Below are positions 17,847 to 26,152 of a stretch of 64,000 nucleotides of DNA, piece by piece. The notes beneath the pieces were generated by a model. That model worked only from the letters and a program-made list of their open reading frames with translations, was not told the origin of the DNA and did no database searches. Source of the DNA: Lentimicrobium saccharophilum (GTDB lineage: Bacteria; Bacteroidota; Bacteroidia; Bacteroidales; Lentimicrobiaceae); NCBI RefSeq assembly GCF_001192835.1, contig NZ_DF968183.1:558001-622000 (forward strand), given 5' to 3'. The stretch's first letter is position 1. Each line of letters starts with the position of its first letter. A program made the translations under genes and the position numbers.

Positions 17847-18671
17847 TCAATGCATCTTGTCTGCAAGCGGCTTTATCTCTGATTTACTGATCTGACCGGG
17901 TTTTCTGAAAGTAAGACAATAGAGCATGGAATCAAAGAAATAACTGACCTCTATGTTCCGCATCCCGTTAGGTAAAAGTTTAACCGGGGCCGACTGCTCT
18001 TCATCAGTCCGGGCAACGGATGCCGGCGAAAACGGGTTTTTATGATAAACCTTTCCCTGTGAGACTTCATTATCATCAACAATCATCACCTGACCGCCCG
18101 GCTTTGCTACCCTGATCATTTCATGGATTGCCCGCTGGCTGTCGTTGAACAGACTGATGCCCCCCACATGGAATACCACATCGAATGAATGCTCGGCAAA
18201 TGGAAGATGTTCCGCTTCGCCCTGATAGAGGCCTGCCTGTATACCCCATTTCCGCAAATGCCTTTTAGCCATGGTCAGCATCCCGAATGAAATATCAAGA
18301 CCTGAGTAAGAGGCATTCCGCGGAAGATAAAGCAGATTATCTGCTGAACCCACGGCAACTTCAAGCACTTTATCACCGGGCTTTACCTGAAGCTGCTCCA
18401 GGTACTTCATTTTTATCTTCTTATCAGAACTGCCCTTCAGCCAACTGTAAAATACTGATGAAACACGGTAAAACCTGCTGATACGGTCGTAAAAACGCGA
18501 GTATTTAAGGTTGTTCCCGCTCATCTGCTCCTCGGGAAGAAATACGGGAATCCCGTTATTGATATAATACTTTTCATCATTAACGGGATTAAACCAATAT
18601 CCCCTTCCAAGGCTGAGCGGATAGTGATTGAAAGGATCAACCAGTTCGGGCGGGTTTACAGGCTCCATCAT
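17847..18671 (-). CDS. SAM-dependent methyltransferase with Trm112-like N-terminus
   Basis: The 274-residue protein has a class I methyltransferase domain (about residues 75-240): motif I VLEVAVGSADN, the acidic end of strand 2 in YSGLDISFGML, motif II FDVVFHVGGISLF and the post-motif GGQVMIVDD. The first 50 residues (DPFNHYPLSLGRGYWFNPVN ... YYINNGIPVFL) resemble a Trm112-type module, but the zinc-ligand cysteines are missing. The substrate is unknown; UbiE-like small-molecule methylation is a possibility. It starts 9 bp after the stop of another methyltransferase gene and both follow a secreted-protein gene, so the three form one operon. Confidence 0.8.
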   Translation of the reverse strand: MMEPVNPPELVDPFNHYPLSLGRGYWFNPVNDEKYYINNGIPVFLPEEQMSGNNLKYSRFYDRISRFYRVSSVFYSWLKGSSDKKIKMKYLEQLQVKPGDKVLEVAVGSADNLLYLPRNASYSGLDISFGMLTMAKRHLRKWGIQAGLYQGEAEHLPFAEHSFDVVFHVGGISLFNDSQRAIHEMIRVAKPGGQVMIVDDNEVSQGKVYHKNPFSPASVARTDEEQSAPVKLLPNGMRNIEVSYFFDSMLYCLTFRKPGQISKSEIKPLADKMH

Positions 18672-18680
18672 ATTAAATAA

Positions 18681-19283
18681 TCAGGCGACTAAGGCAGTAC
18701 AAATATAGCTGTTCGATCCTGCAGATTCAAATGTCACCGTCGAAAAACCCGCATCCCTGAGCAGATTGGAGACAGTGTTAAACTGATAGATGCTATTGGG
18801 ATTACCCTCAGTATAGGATGACAGTAGATTATCGGTCAAGGGATTGAGCTGCCTGAACCACTGATCGGCAAGCACCAGCCGGCCTCCGGGCTGAAGCACC
18901 CGGCACAGTTCGCGCAGACACAGTTTCGCATCCTGAAATGCGCTGAAAGCGTCAACACAGATAATGGCATCAAAGGAAGAAGCTTCCCAGGGAAGTCTCT
19001 GCTCCTTTCCATACCTTCCAAAACCGGTTTCAATGCTGATCAGGTTAAAAAGCCGGGGCAGGTAATCGGTTTCCGAAGCATCAAACAGGTTGATATTGGC
19101 AAGCACTGAATCCCCGCGTCTGTCACCGGGGGTCAGTTCGAGCAAAACCCCGCTTTTATTATGACCGACACGGCGTAACACCTGCCGGTAAAGCGTGCCG
19201 CGCCTTTTAGCACAAACCCTGCCTTCAAAAGAATAGGTCTCATGATACCTGATCTCAGGTCTGGTAATAATATATTGCAGCAT
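18681..19283 (-). CDS. Methyltransferase-like protein
   Basis: The 200-residue product from the ATG at 19283 (a TTG three codons upstream also opens the frame) has the later half of a class I methyltransferase fold: SFDAIICVDAFSAFQD, LCRELCRVLQPGGRLVLADQ. The nucleotide-binding motif I is atypical, VLLELTPGDRRGD instead of the glycine-rich consensus, so SAM binding should be checked. It is the middle gene of a three-gene operon. The neighbouring methyltransferase suggests the two act on related substrates or as a pair. Confidence 0.72.
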   Translation of the reverse strand: MLQYIITRPEIRYHETYSFEGRVCAKRRGTLYRQVLRRVGHNKSGVLLELTPGDRRGDSVLANINLFDASETDYLPRLFNLISIETGFGRYGKEQRLPWEASSFDAIICVDAFSAFQDAKLCLRELCRVLQPGGRLVLADQWFRQLNPLTDNLLSSYTEGNPNSIYQFNTVSNLLRDAGFSTVTFESAGSNSYICTALVA

Positions 19284-19301
19284 ATCAGACAAAGTTTATA
19301 T

Positions 19302-19967
19302 TCAGAATACACCAAGTTTGAGCAATGCGCCGGCATGAAAACCGTTCATCAGATACTCACGGCCGGCATCCAGCCTTACAGCGGTTGTAAAACGGTAACT
19401 GACCATCAGGCCCAGGCGCATAAACCTCGACAGGTTTATCTCCATTTCAACACCCGGCTCAAGAATCAGGAAAGGCGCTGCTTCGATGGCAAACCGCTCG
19501 TTGTCGTATTCCCAGTCTTCCCAGTCGTATATATTGCGATCCTCAGTTAAGGCAACTCCTCCGGCCCCGAAAAGCATGGGGAATGAGAGATGAACCGGAA
19601 AATCAGGGGCAAAAACCGGTTCCAGCAACAATCCGCCATAACCGCCATCAATATAATAACCATCCGGAATGGTTTCCAGGCGGTCATAGTTTAAACCACC
19701 GATCATATCGGTAAAACCCGTGCCCGCGACGCCTATTGACAGGCTGTGGTTGATGCGTGCGGCAAGTCTCATCTGTCCGGCAAAGGCATTATGTCCTTTC
19801 AGGGCTGCATTCCCCATACCAAAAGAAATATATCCACCTAAGGCTGTTGGCTGATCGCCAAAAATGGTCCTTACCGGAGAGCTGACATCAAAATCCTCCT
19901 CCTGGGCAAACAGACGCGGACTAGTAGTAAGAAAAATCGCGAGCAGTGCGAGATGTATCATTTTCAT
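19302..19967 (-). CDS. Secreted or outer-membrane beta-barrel-like protein
   Basis: The ATG at 19967 gives a normal signal peptide (MKMIHLALLAIFLTTSPRLFAQ); the open frame extends 14 codons further without one. The 221-residue protein has alternating hydrophobic strands with glycine and aromatic residues (GGYISFGMGNAALKGHNAFA, FMRLGLMVSYRFTTAVRLD), and its C-terminus (ALLKLGVF) ends in phenylalanine as outer-membrane barrels often do. An eight-stranded barrel is plausible but not proven. It is the first gene of the operon with two methyltransferases; the next start lies 18 bp downstream. No specific family recognised. Confidence 0.65.
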   Translation of the reverse strand: MKMIHLALLAIFLTTSPRLFAQEEDFDVSSPVRTIFGDQPTALGGYISFGMGNAALKGHNAFAGQMRLAARINHSLSIGVAGTGFTDMIGGLNYDRLETIPDGYYIDGGYGGLLLEPVFAPDFPVHLSFPMLFGAGGVALTEDRNIYDWEDWEYDNERFAIEAAPFLILEPGVEMEINLSRFMRLGLMVSYRFTTAVRLDAGREYLMNGFHAGALLKLGVF

Positions 19968-20160
19968 AATCGTTGTGGTTAGGTTAACGAAGCAAAAGTA
20001 AACAGTCATATTACCCTGAGAAATTAATTTAAGGTGAATGCCTCCAAACAGCCGCCGATCAGTTTAAATCTGCACATGAACCGGAAAAAAATTTCGACTG
20101 TGCCACATGTCTTCCACAGCATAAATATGTTCAGAATCTTGTACGCATCCCCGGATTGTT

Positions 20161-21456
20161 TTGCTTAGTTTTGCCGTAAAAAGTCAGCTCTTGAACCGGT
20201 TTACCGATATATCCAGTTATCTTAACCGTCCGGGTTTTGCCTTCAGGTCCCTTCGGCACCGGAACTACCGCTATTATTTTTTCGGTCAGCTGATTTCACT
20301 TCCGGGCACCTGGATTCAGAATATTGCCCTGGGATGGCTGGTTTACAGGCTGACTGATTCAGCGTTTATGCTGGGAGCCGTCGGTTTTGCCGGACAGATA
20401 CCAGCCCTGCTGCTGACTCCGGTCGCAGGCGTTTATGCCGACCGCACCAACCGGCGAAAAATCCTGATTATTACGCAATCTGTTTCCATGTTGGTCGCCT
20501 TTTCTGTTTCCGTTCTGATTTTCTCAGGAACAGTTGAAATCTGGCATATCCTTGCTGCAGCTATACTGAACGGAATCTCAATTGCGTTCGACACTCCATA
20601 CAGGCATGCTTTCCTGGTTGAGATGGTCACAGAAAAGAAAGACTTACCCAATGCCATAGCACTGAATTCCACCCTGTTCAATACTGCGCGCTTCATCGGC
20701 CCTCCGCTGGGCGGACTGCTGATCGCCCTGGGGGGCGAAGGACTCTGCTTCCTGGTTAACGGGTTCAGCTTTCTGGCAGTTATTGGTACTTTGCTGGCGA
20801 TGAACGTTAAGGCTACTGCAATAGTCGCTTCCGGAAAATCCATCTTCAGTGACCTGCTCTCCGGATTGAAATACGCATGGGGCAACCGTCCGATCAGGGT
20901 GCTGCTGCTGATGGTAATCACCACCAGTTTTACAGGCCTGCCCTATCAGGTGTTTATGCCGGTATTTGCCCGCGAGGTATTGGGTGGCGATGCCCAGACA
21001 CTCGGGTTCCTGACCGGTGCCATCGGAGCCGGTGCGCTGACCGGAGCATTCTTTCTGGCTTCACGTAAGGGATTGTCGGAAATACCCCGGATTGTATTTG
21101 TGTCAGCTTCCATGTTCGGCATTGGACTTGCAGCATTCTCGCATTCAACCAGCTTCTGGCTTTCCATGGGTTTGCTGCTGATCGCCGGCTTTGGAATGGT
21201 TGTGGAGTTTGCATCCAGCAACACCTTGCTGCAAACCATGGTTGATGACCGGATGCGGGGCCGGGTTGTAGCCCTTTACAGCATGTCATTTATGGGAATC
21301 ACCCCGCTGGGCAGCCTTACCCTGGGCTCGGTGGCAGAAACAACAGGGGTGCAGAATACCCTGCTGATTTCAGGGTTGTTATGTTTTGTGGCCTCATTAA
21401 TATTTCTAAGAAAAATCCCGCTGATCAGAAATGCGATGAAAAAAGCGGGACTCTGA
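20161..21456 (+). CDS. MFS exporter (MFS_3 / EntS-like), TTG start
   Basis: The protein of about 431 residues has 11-12 membrane helices and the MFS motif A between helices 2 and 3 (GVYADRTNRRKILI). It fits the MFS_3 group that includes the enterobactin exporter EntS and many drug or metabolite exporters. No ATG is present near the N-terminus. Candidate starts are TTG at 20161 or TTG at 20191, and the conserved sequence begins around RSLRHRNYRYYFFGQ. A -7-like TAGTTTTG at 20166-20173 overlaps the first few codons. If it is a real promoter, the 20191 start is more likely. Substrate unknown. Confidence 0.85.
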   Translation: MLSFAVKSQLLNRFTDISSYLNRPGFAFRSLRHRNYRYYFFGQLISLPGTWIQNIALGWLVYRLTDSAFMLGAVGFAGQIPALLLTPVAGVYADRTNRRKILIITQSVSMLVAFSVSVLIFSGTVEIWHILAAAILNGISIAFDTPYRHAFLVEMVTEKKDLPNAIALNSTLFNTARFIGPPLGGLLIALGGEGLCFLVNGFSFLAVIGTLLAMNVKATAIVASGKSIFSDLLSGLKYAWGNRPIRVLLLMVITTSFTGLPYQVFMPVFAREVLGGDAQTLGFLTGAIGAGALTGAFFLASRKGLSEIPRIVFVSASMFGIGLAAFSHSTSFWLSMGLLLIAGFGMVVEFASSNTLLQTMVDDRMRGRVVALYSMSFMGITPLGSLTLGSVAETTGVQNTLLISGLLCFVASLIFLRKIPLIRNAMKKAGL

Positions 21457-21477
21457 AACCTTAACTGTTATTCAAAC

Positions 21478-21512
21478 AAAAAACCGGAAAGGTCAGTAAC
21501 CCCTCCGGCTTT
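21478..21512. terminator. Weak hairpin terminator between convergent genes
   Basis: AAACCGGA (21481-21488) can pair with TCCGGCTTT (21504-21512) with one bulge, flanked by A- and T-rich sequence, between the stops of the MFS gene and the first T9SS cargo gene. Confidence 0.45.
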
Positions 21513-21532
21513 CATCAATCTGTCACTTTCAC

Positions 21533-23650
21533 TTACCGTGAAACAATAAACCTGGCAGTGATATCCTTGTTGCTGCCAAGCAGGCGGATAAAATACAAGC
21601 CTGAAGGCAGGTTGCTGATGTCGATTCCGGCTTCGCCGCGAGAAGTTCCGAAATTGTTGACCGACATCACAACATTACCTACTACACTGATAACTTCAGC
21701 ACGCTCAATGCCCGTAACATCACTGATGTAAAGGGTGCTGTTTGCGGGATTGGGATAAATGCTGTGTTTCACAACTTCATTTACCGGAACACCAACATTG
21801 AGCAGGGTAGTAAAGTTGCGGGTCACCGGCAGCGTAGCAACCCCGGTCATATTCTCAACCGCATCAACCCTGAAATAGTAACGCTGATCATACTTCAGGC
21901 TGGGATTGGGAACCACGACAATCTGGGTTTTAGCCGCATTGATGGTGGCGGTAAATCCTACCGGAGCACCTGTAGCCGCGCCTTCACGGAAATTGATCAG
22001 TTGGGCAACATTGCTGTTGGTAATGGCCTGGCCACCGATCATCCGTACCGCCTGGCTGTAATCAATTATGAATGTTTGATTAACAGGAACATTGACTGCG
22101 TTGTCATCAATATTTATTGTGGTTGTCGCACCTATTTCGAGAGAATAACCCGAATGAAAGATTCCTTTGTTTGAATTATCCTGAATAAAAATGGCCAGCA
22201 TCAGGTCATCCATTTCCTCCACGTTGGTGGTTGACATGTCAACAGTATGTTTCAGGTTGAGCGTTTCACCGGAAACCAGGTTGGCAGTTGTGCCATTGGC
22301 ATCAGGTACCATTTTCATCATCACATGATGAAACTCGGTTTCACCATTGGTTGCAACATTCTGCGTGGTTACCTCTTCGATGATCGCCATATGAACCTTA
22401 ACATTCGGATAATTGGCAAAAGGAACAATATTGGCATCAATAATTACATTATTTCCCTGAATTTCGTGGGTAGAAACGATGTCAACATAAGTGTAGGTTC
22501 CATAAGTGGCGCTGAATGCAGCATTAACCGCTGCCGAATTGGTGCCGGTTTTCTTTCCGTCAACATAAAGATCAGGAACGGCATTTACGCCGTAATAAGT
22601 GCGACGGACTCCGCCTTCCGCAGTATAATAGGGATCACCGCTGCCGGGCCAGTTCATCTGATATTTAATCAGCGTAAGATTATCCCCATTCTGCTGAATA
22701 AAAGGGTTTAACACCCCATTGTTAAATGAAGCACAGGGTCCGCAGGTTGAACTGGTAAACTCTTCGAACAAAGGACGGTAGGGAATCAGCGCTGTCGGAA
22801 TCGAAACTGATTTCACCATGGTGTCATTGGCGGTATTCAGGTCATTGCCAAGTCCGTTGACATTGGCAACCCACACTTTCAGATCGTAAACTCCGGTTGG
22901 CAGAATCAGCGAATCGGCACATTCAAAGTTATACAACCCTCCGGTAACAACATTCAGACCGGAAAAAGCAGTGGTGAAAATCTCTCCGTCATTAGCCTGC
23001 CAGCTAACTTCAGCTGATGTGACGGCTTCCTGTCCAAGATTAGCAAAAGCCCCTTTGACGGCCTTGTTCCCCACGAACAATGCCGGCACATCAATCATCG
23101 ACATCGCGGCATCGCGCTCCAGGGGCACCAGTACTTCCACATCATCAATATACCAGTCTTTCATATTAGCGCTTGAGCCGTTCACATAGATGCTGAACTG
23201 AAAACTTGCAGCCCCGACATTTGCATTGCTTACAGCAATCGTGAGTGTTTGTGCGGCAATATCAGTTGTGGCATTGGTTGACCACACGGAATTCCAGGCT
23301 CCGTTATTTGAACGGGTGTCAACACCCAGGGTAATCGGACTGGAGTTGCCGTCAGCATGATCAAACATATGCTTCAGCCTGATGATAACTGAAGTGTAGC
23401 CGGTAGTGTTGATCTGAGGACCAATGATGCGTTGGGTTCCGGTAAATGAAGGGGTTCCCTTTACCCGCATTTCCGGAGCGGTACCACTCGCATTGTTTGT
23501 CTGCGATGAAGTCCAGTTCTGCATATTACCGAACACCATCCACCCCGCAGGAGGAAAAGTCGTCCCGCTGAAGTGCTCTTCGAACAATACCTGGGCAGAA
23601 AGAAAAGATGACAGGAAAACTCCGGCCAATAAAAGTAATGATTTTTTCAT
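21533..23650 (-). CDS. T9SS cargo protein with Omp28/thioredoxin-like domain (copy A)
   Basis: The 705-residue protein starts with a signal peptide (MKKSLLLLAGVFLSSFLSAQ). It then shows a choice-of-anchor J-type beta domain (about 20-180, FPPAGWMV ... DWYIDDVEV), a CARDB-like segment, an Omp28-related thioredoxin-like domain with redox motif STCGPCASFNNGV (about 300), an Ig-like domain, and a C-terminal T9SS type A sorting domain (PNPANSTLYISDVTG ... GLYFIRLLGSNKDITARFIV). T9SS exports such proteins across the outer membrane and attaches or releases them at the cell surface. The CGPC motif suggests disulfide chemistry outside the cell. The next gene is a paralogue with the same architecture. 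Confidence 0.9.
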   Translation of the reverse strand: MKKSLLLLAGVFLSSFLSAQVLFEEHFSGTTFPPAGWMVFGNMQNWTSSQTNNASGTAPEMRVKGTPSFTGTQRIIGPQINTTGYTSVIIRLKHMFDHADGNSSPITLGVDTRSNNGAWNSVWSTNATTDIAAQTLTIAVSNANVGAASFQFSIYVNGSSANMKDWYIDDVEVLVPLERDAAMSMIDVPALFVGNKAVKGAFANLGQEAVTSAEVSWQANDGEIFTTAFSGLNVVTGGLYNFECADSLILPTGVYDLKVWVANVNGLGNDLNTANDTMVKSVSIPTALIPYRPLFEEFTSSTCGPCASFNNGVLNPFIQQNGDNLTLIKYQMNWPGSGDPYYTAEGGVRRTYYGVNAVPDLYVDGKKTGTNSAAVNAAFSATYGTYTYVDIVSTHEIQGNNVIIDANIVPFANYPNVKVHMAIIEEVTTQNVATNGETEFHHVMMKMVPDANGTTANLVSGETLNLKHTVDMSTTNVEEMDDLMLAIFIQDNSNKGIFHSGYSLEIGATTTINIDDNAVNVPVNQTFIIDYSQAVRMIGGQAITNSNVAQLINFREGAATGAPVGFTATINAAKTQIVVVPNPSLKYDQRYYFRVDAVENMTGVATLPVTRNFTTLLNVGVPVNEVVKHSIYPNPANSTLYISDVTGIERAEVISVVGNVVMSVNNFGTSRGEAGIDISNLPSGLYFIRLLGSNKDITARFIVSR

Positions 23651-23748
23651 AATGTGTTGATTTTGTTTGATTTAAGAAAACAAGACAAGCTCCCTCTTTA
23701 AGGTTCTAAATATATACATTATTGTTTTTAAAAAACATTAAAATCAAA

Positions 23749-23784
23749 AAAAAGCCGGCAAATTTTTACAGTTGCCGGCTTTTT
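23749..23784 (-). terminator. Rho-independent terminator
   Basis: AAAAAGCCGGCAA (23749-23761) and TTGCCGGCTTTTT (23772-23784) form a perfect 13-bp stem with a 10-nt loop just after the stop of the copy B cargo gene on the minus strand. The ends provide a U-tract. Confidence 0.85.
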
Positions 23785-23788
23785 CACA

Positions 23789-25909
23789 TCAGTTTAAAAC
23801 AACGATCCTTAATGTCTGATTTTCTTTCTCAGCCCTGATCCGGATCAGATAAAAACCTTGCTGCACGGATTGCATTGTCAACCTTGCAAGATCACTGCCG
23901 GAAACGGGTACTGCAAACTTCCGGATTTCTTTTCCCGAAAGGTCTGTAAGGGTAATATCGTAAATACGGCCGCAGGCAGCCAATCCTGAAATCTCAGTAT
24001 ACTCAACTGCCGGATTCGGGAATACCCTTAAAGCAGATACATCAGCAATGGCCGTACCAGTAGTTGTTTCAGTAGTAAAATAAGTTACACAGGTATGCGT
24101 AGCCATTCCACTGTAATTCTCAAGGGGCAGAACAGTCAGCGTGTATTGGGCGCCTCCGGCAAGCGGCGCAACAGGGGTCAGTGTCACCATGGTCTTGTCT
24201 TCACTGACTTCTGCGGTGAATTCAACCGGAGTTTTTGAATTATCTGTCCGCTCAAGTGAAAACACGGTCGATGCATTTGCAGCAGTAAGTTCTTCCCCGC
24301 CCGACAATCTTACGGGCTGACTGAATGTAACGGTGAGTGGTTCGTCAACCTGCACGCCAACAGCACTATTGGCCGGATATGTATTAATCAGTGCACCTGT
24401 CAGCGTAGCATATTCAGCCTGGAACACTTCCTTTGTGACATTGTCCTGAAGGAATATGGCAACAAACAGGTCTTCCATTTCCTCCACGTTTGTACCGCTC
24501 ATATCAACCAGGTGATTGATCTGAACCGGTACCCCTGTCTGTAATGTCGACAGACTGCCGTTACCGTCGGGCAACAAACGCATCATTACATGGTGAAATT
24601 CAGTTTCACCGTTGGTTCTTTTGTTTCCGGTTGTCACGCCTTCAAAAATCACCACATGCAGGGTGGCATTGTCAATATCGGTGAAGCTGGTTATTTCAGC
24701 ATTTATGCCCACTTCCGTTCCCGTAATGGTATATTGACCAGAAATGGCGACAAATGCAGGATTGGCAATAGAATTATTAAAGGCGGTATTCACACCCGGT
24801 GATGAAGTGGCTACATTCTTTCCATCAACGAATAACATGGGTACCGCATTTACACCGTAATAATTTCGACGGCTTCCGCCTTCCTCTGTGTAATAAGGAT
24901 CTCCCGAGCCGGGCCAGTTCATCTGGTATTTCACCAGCACGATTTCTTCCCCGTGCTGATTCACGAAGGGATTCAGTACCCCATTGTTGAACGAGGCACA
25001 GGGCCCGCAGGTGCTGCTGGTAAATTCCTCGAAGAAAGGCTTCCTGGGAAGTGTCTGGGTTGGTATTCTGATAATTTTTGCCAGGGTATCATTGGTTGCA
25101 ACGTCGTCGGGTCCAGTGGCGCCGTTGACCTCACTCACCCAGATCCTGAGATTATATATGCCAGCGCTTATTTCAAGCTGATCGGGAAAAGTAAAGGGGA
25201 TAGTCTCGCCAAGCGCCGCATTCAGCGCATCGAGCGTAGCGGTGTGCACTTCCAGATCATCTACCTGCCAGTTCAACTTCAGGCTCGTCAGCGGCGACAA
25301 ACCCAGGTTGGTGACCGTAGTGGCGACATCCATGGGGCCTGTAAAATAAGTCGGCACATTGATATGGGTAACGGCAGCATCGGTATTGGCTGGAATAATC
25401 AGGCTGATGTCGTCAATAAACCAGTCGTTCAGATTATAACTGCTTCCACTGAAATAGATACAGAACTGAAAACCGGCGCTGTTAACATTGGCATCCTCTA
25501 TCACCACTGAAACCTGCTCTGCGCTTACGCTGGCACTGATGGTCCGCGACCAGGCCACGGCCCAGGCACCTCCATCTGAACGGGTGGCAACGCCTATCTG
25601 GTAATTGCCGCTGTAATGATCGATCATATGCCTGAACTGCAACAACACCTTTGTGTTCCCGGTAAGATCAAGTGAAGGTGAAATCAGCCTGGTAGTTGTA
25701 TTGAACTGGGGCGACCATGACATGTGTCCTTCCGGAGATGAACCACCGGCGTTGGAAGTGGAGCTTACTGACCAGTTGGAAGTCTGGGCATCAATGGTCC
25801 AGCCCTGCGGAGGCATTTCCCCTTCTGAAAAGTCTTCAAACAACACCTGCTGGGCCATCAGCCCCGCGGTCATTAAAAACAATGTCACAAACAGTAAAGT
25901 TTTCTTCAT
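23789..25909 (-). CDS. T9SS cargo protein with Omp28/thioredoxin-like domain (copy B)
   Basis: A 706-residue paralogue of the next gene, with the same order: signal peptide (MKKTLLFVTLFLMTAGLMAQ), anchor J-like beta domain, CARDB-like segment, Omp28-like domain with an identical STCGPCASFNNGVLNPF block, Ig-like domain and T9SS type A sorting domain (FPNPAVEYTEISGLAA ... GFYLIRIRAE). The Omp28 region is nearly identical at the amino-acid level to copy A, while the Ig-like and linker regions differ. This fits an old tandem duplication. A strong terminator separates the two genes, so copy A, which lies downstream, probably has its own promoter. Function at the surface is unknown. Confidence 0.9.
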   Translation of the reverse strand: MKKTLLFVTLFLMTAGLMAQQVLFEDFSEGEMPPQGWTIDAQTSNWSVSSTSNAGGSSPEGHMSWSPQFNTTTRLISPSLDLTGNTKVLLQFRHMIDHYSGNYQIGVATRSDGGAWAVAWSRTISASVSAEQVSVVIEDANVNSAGFQFCIYFSGSSYNLNDWFIDDISLIIPANTDAAVTHINVPTYFTGPMDVATTVTNLGLSPLTSLKLNWQVDDLEVHTATLDALNAALGETIPFTFPDQLEISAGIYNLRIWVSEVNGATGPDDVATNDTLAKIIRIPTQTLPRKPFFEEFTSSTCGPCASFNNGVLNPFVNQHGEEIVLVKYQMNWPGSGDPYYTEEGGSRRNYYGVNAVPMLFVDGKNVATSSPGVNTAFNNSIANPAFVAISGQYTITGTEVGINAEITSFTDIDNATLHVVIFEGVTTGNKRTNGETEFHHVMMRLLPDGNGSLSTLQTGVPVQINHLVDMSGTNVEEMEDLFVAIFLQDNVTKEVFQAEYATLTGALINTYPANSAVGVQVDEPLTVTFSQPVRLSGGEELTAANASTVFSLERTDNSKTPVEFTAEVSEDKTMVTLTPVAPLAGGAQYTLTVLPLENYSGMATHTCVTYFTTETTTGTAIADVSALRVFPNPAVEYTEISGLAACGRIYDITLTDLSGKEIRKFAVPVSGSDLARLTMQSVQQGFYLIRIRAEKENQTLRIVVLN

Positions 25910-26112
25910 AATACGTTGTTTTACTTTTAGTTAAAAAAACAGGAAGTGACGATCAGCCTGCAGCTCATGTTAGTCTTTAACTATCATCATAAGTACCTGA
26001 CTGATTTTGTTAACAGGTTCAAAAATAAATTAATTCTAAACAAATATTCAAATTAGGACAAAAGATTATAATTTTTTTTATCAACATGAATAACACAGCC
26101 ATTCAGGCTTAT

Positions 26113-26131
26113 ATTTAGAAATGTTCTAAAT
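26113..26131. promoter_or_regulatory. Dyad ATTTAGAA-ATG-TTCTAAAT ahead of the copper ATPase gene
   Basis: Perfect 8-bp inverted arms with a 3-bp centre, 22 bp before the ATG. It overlaps a -7-like TATATTTA at 26110-26117, so a bound protein would block transcription, as expected for a metal-responsive repressor. It shares ATTTAGA...TCTAAAT with the sites at 5152 and 37702. Confidence 0.6.
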
Positions 26132-26152
26132 TAGCAGTCCCGAATCAGCATC

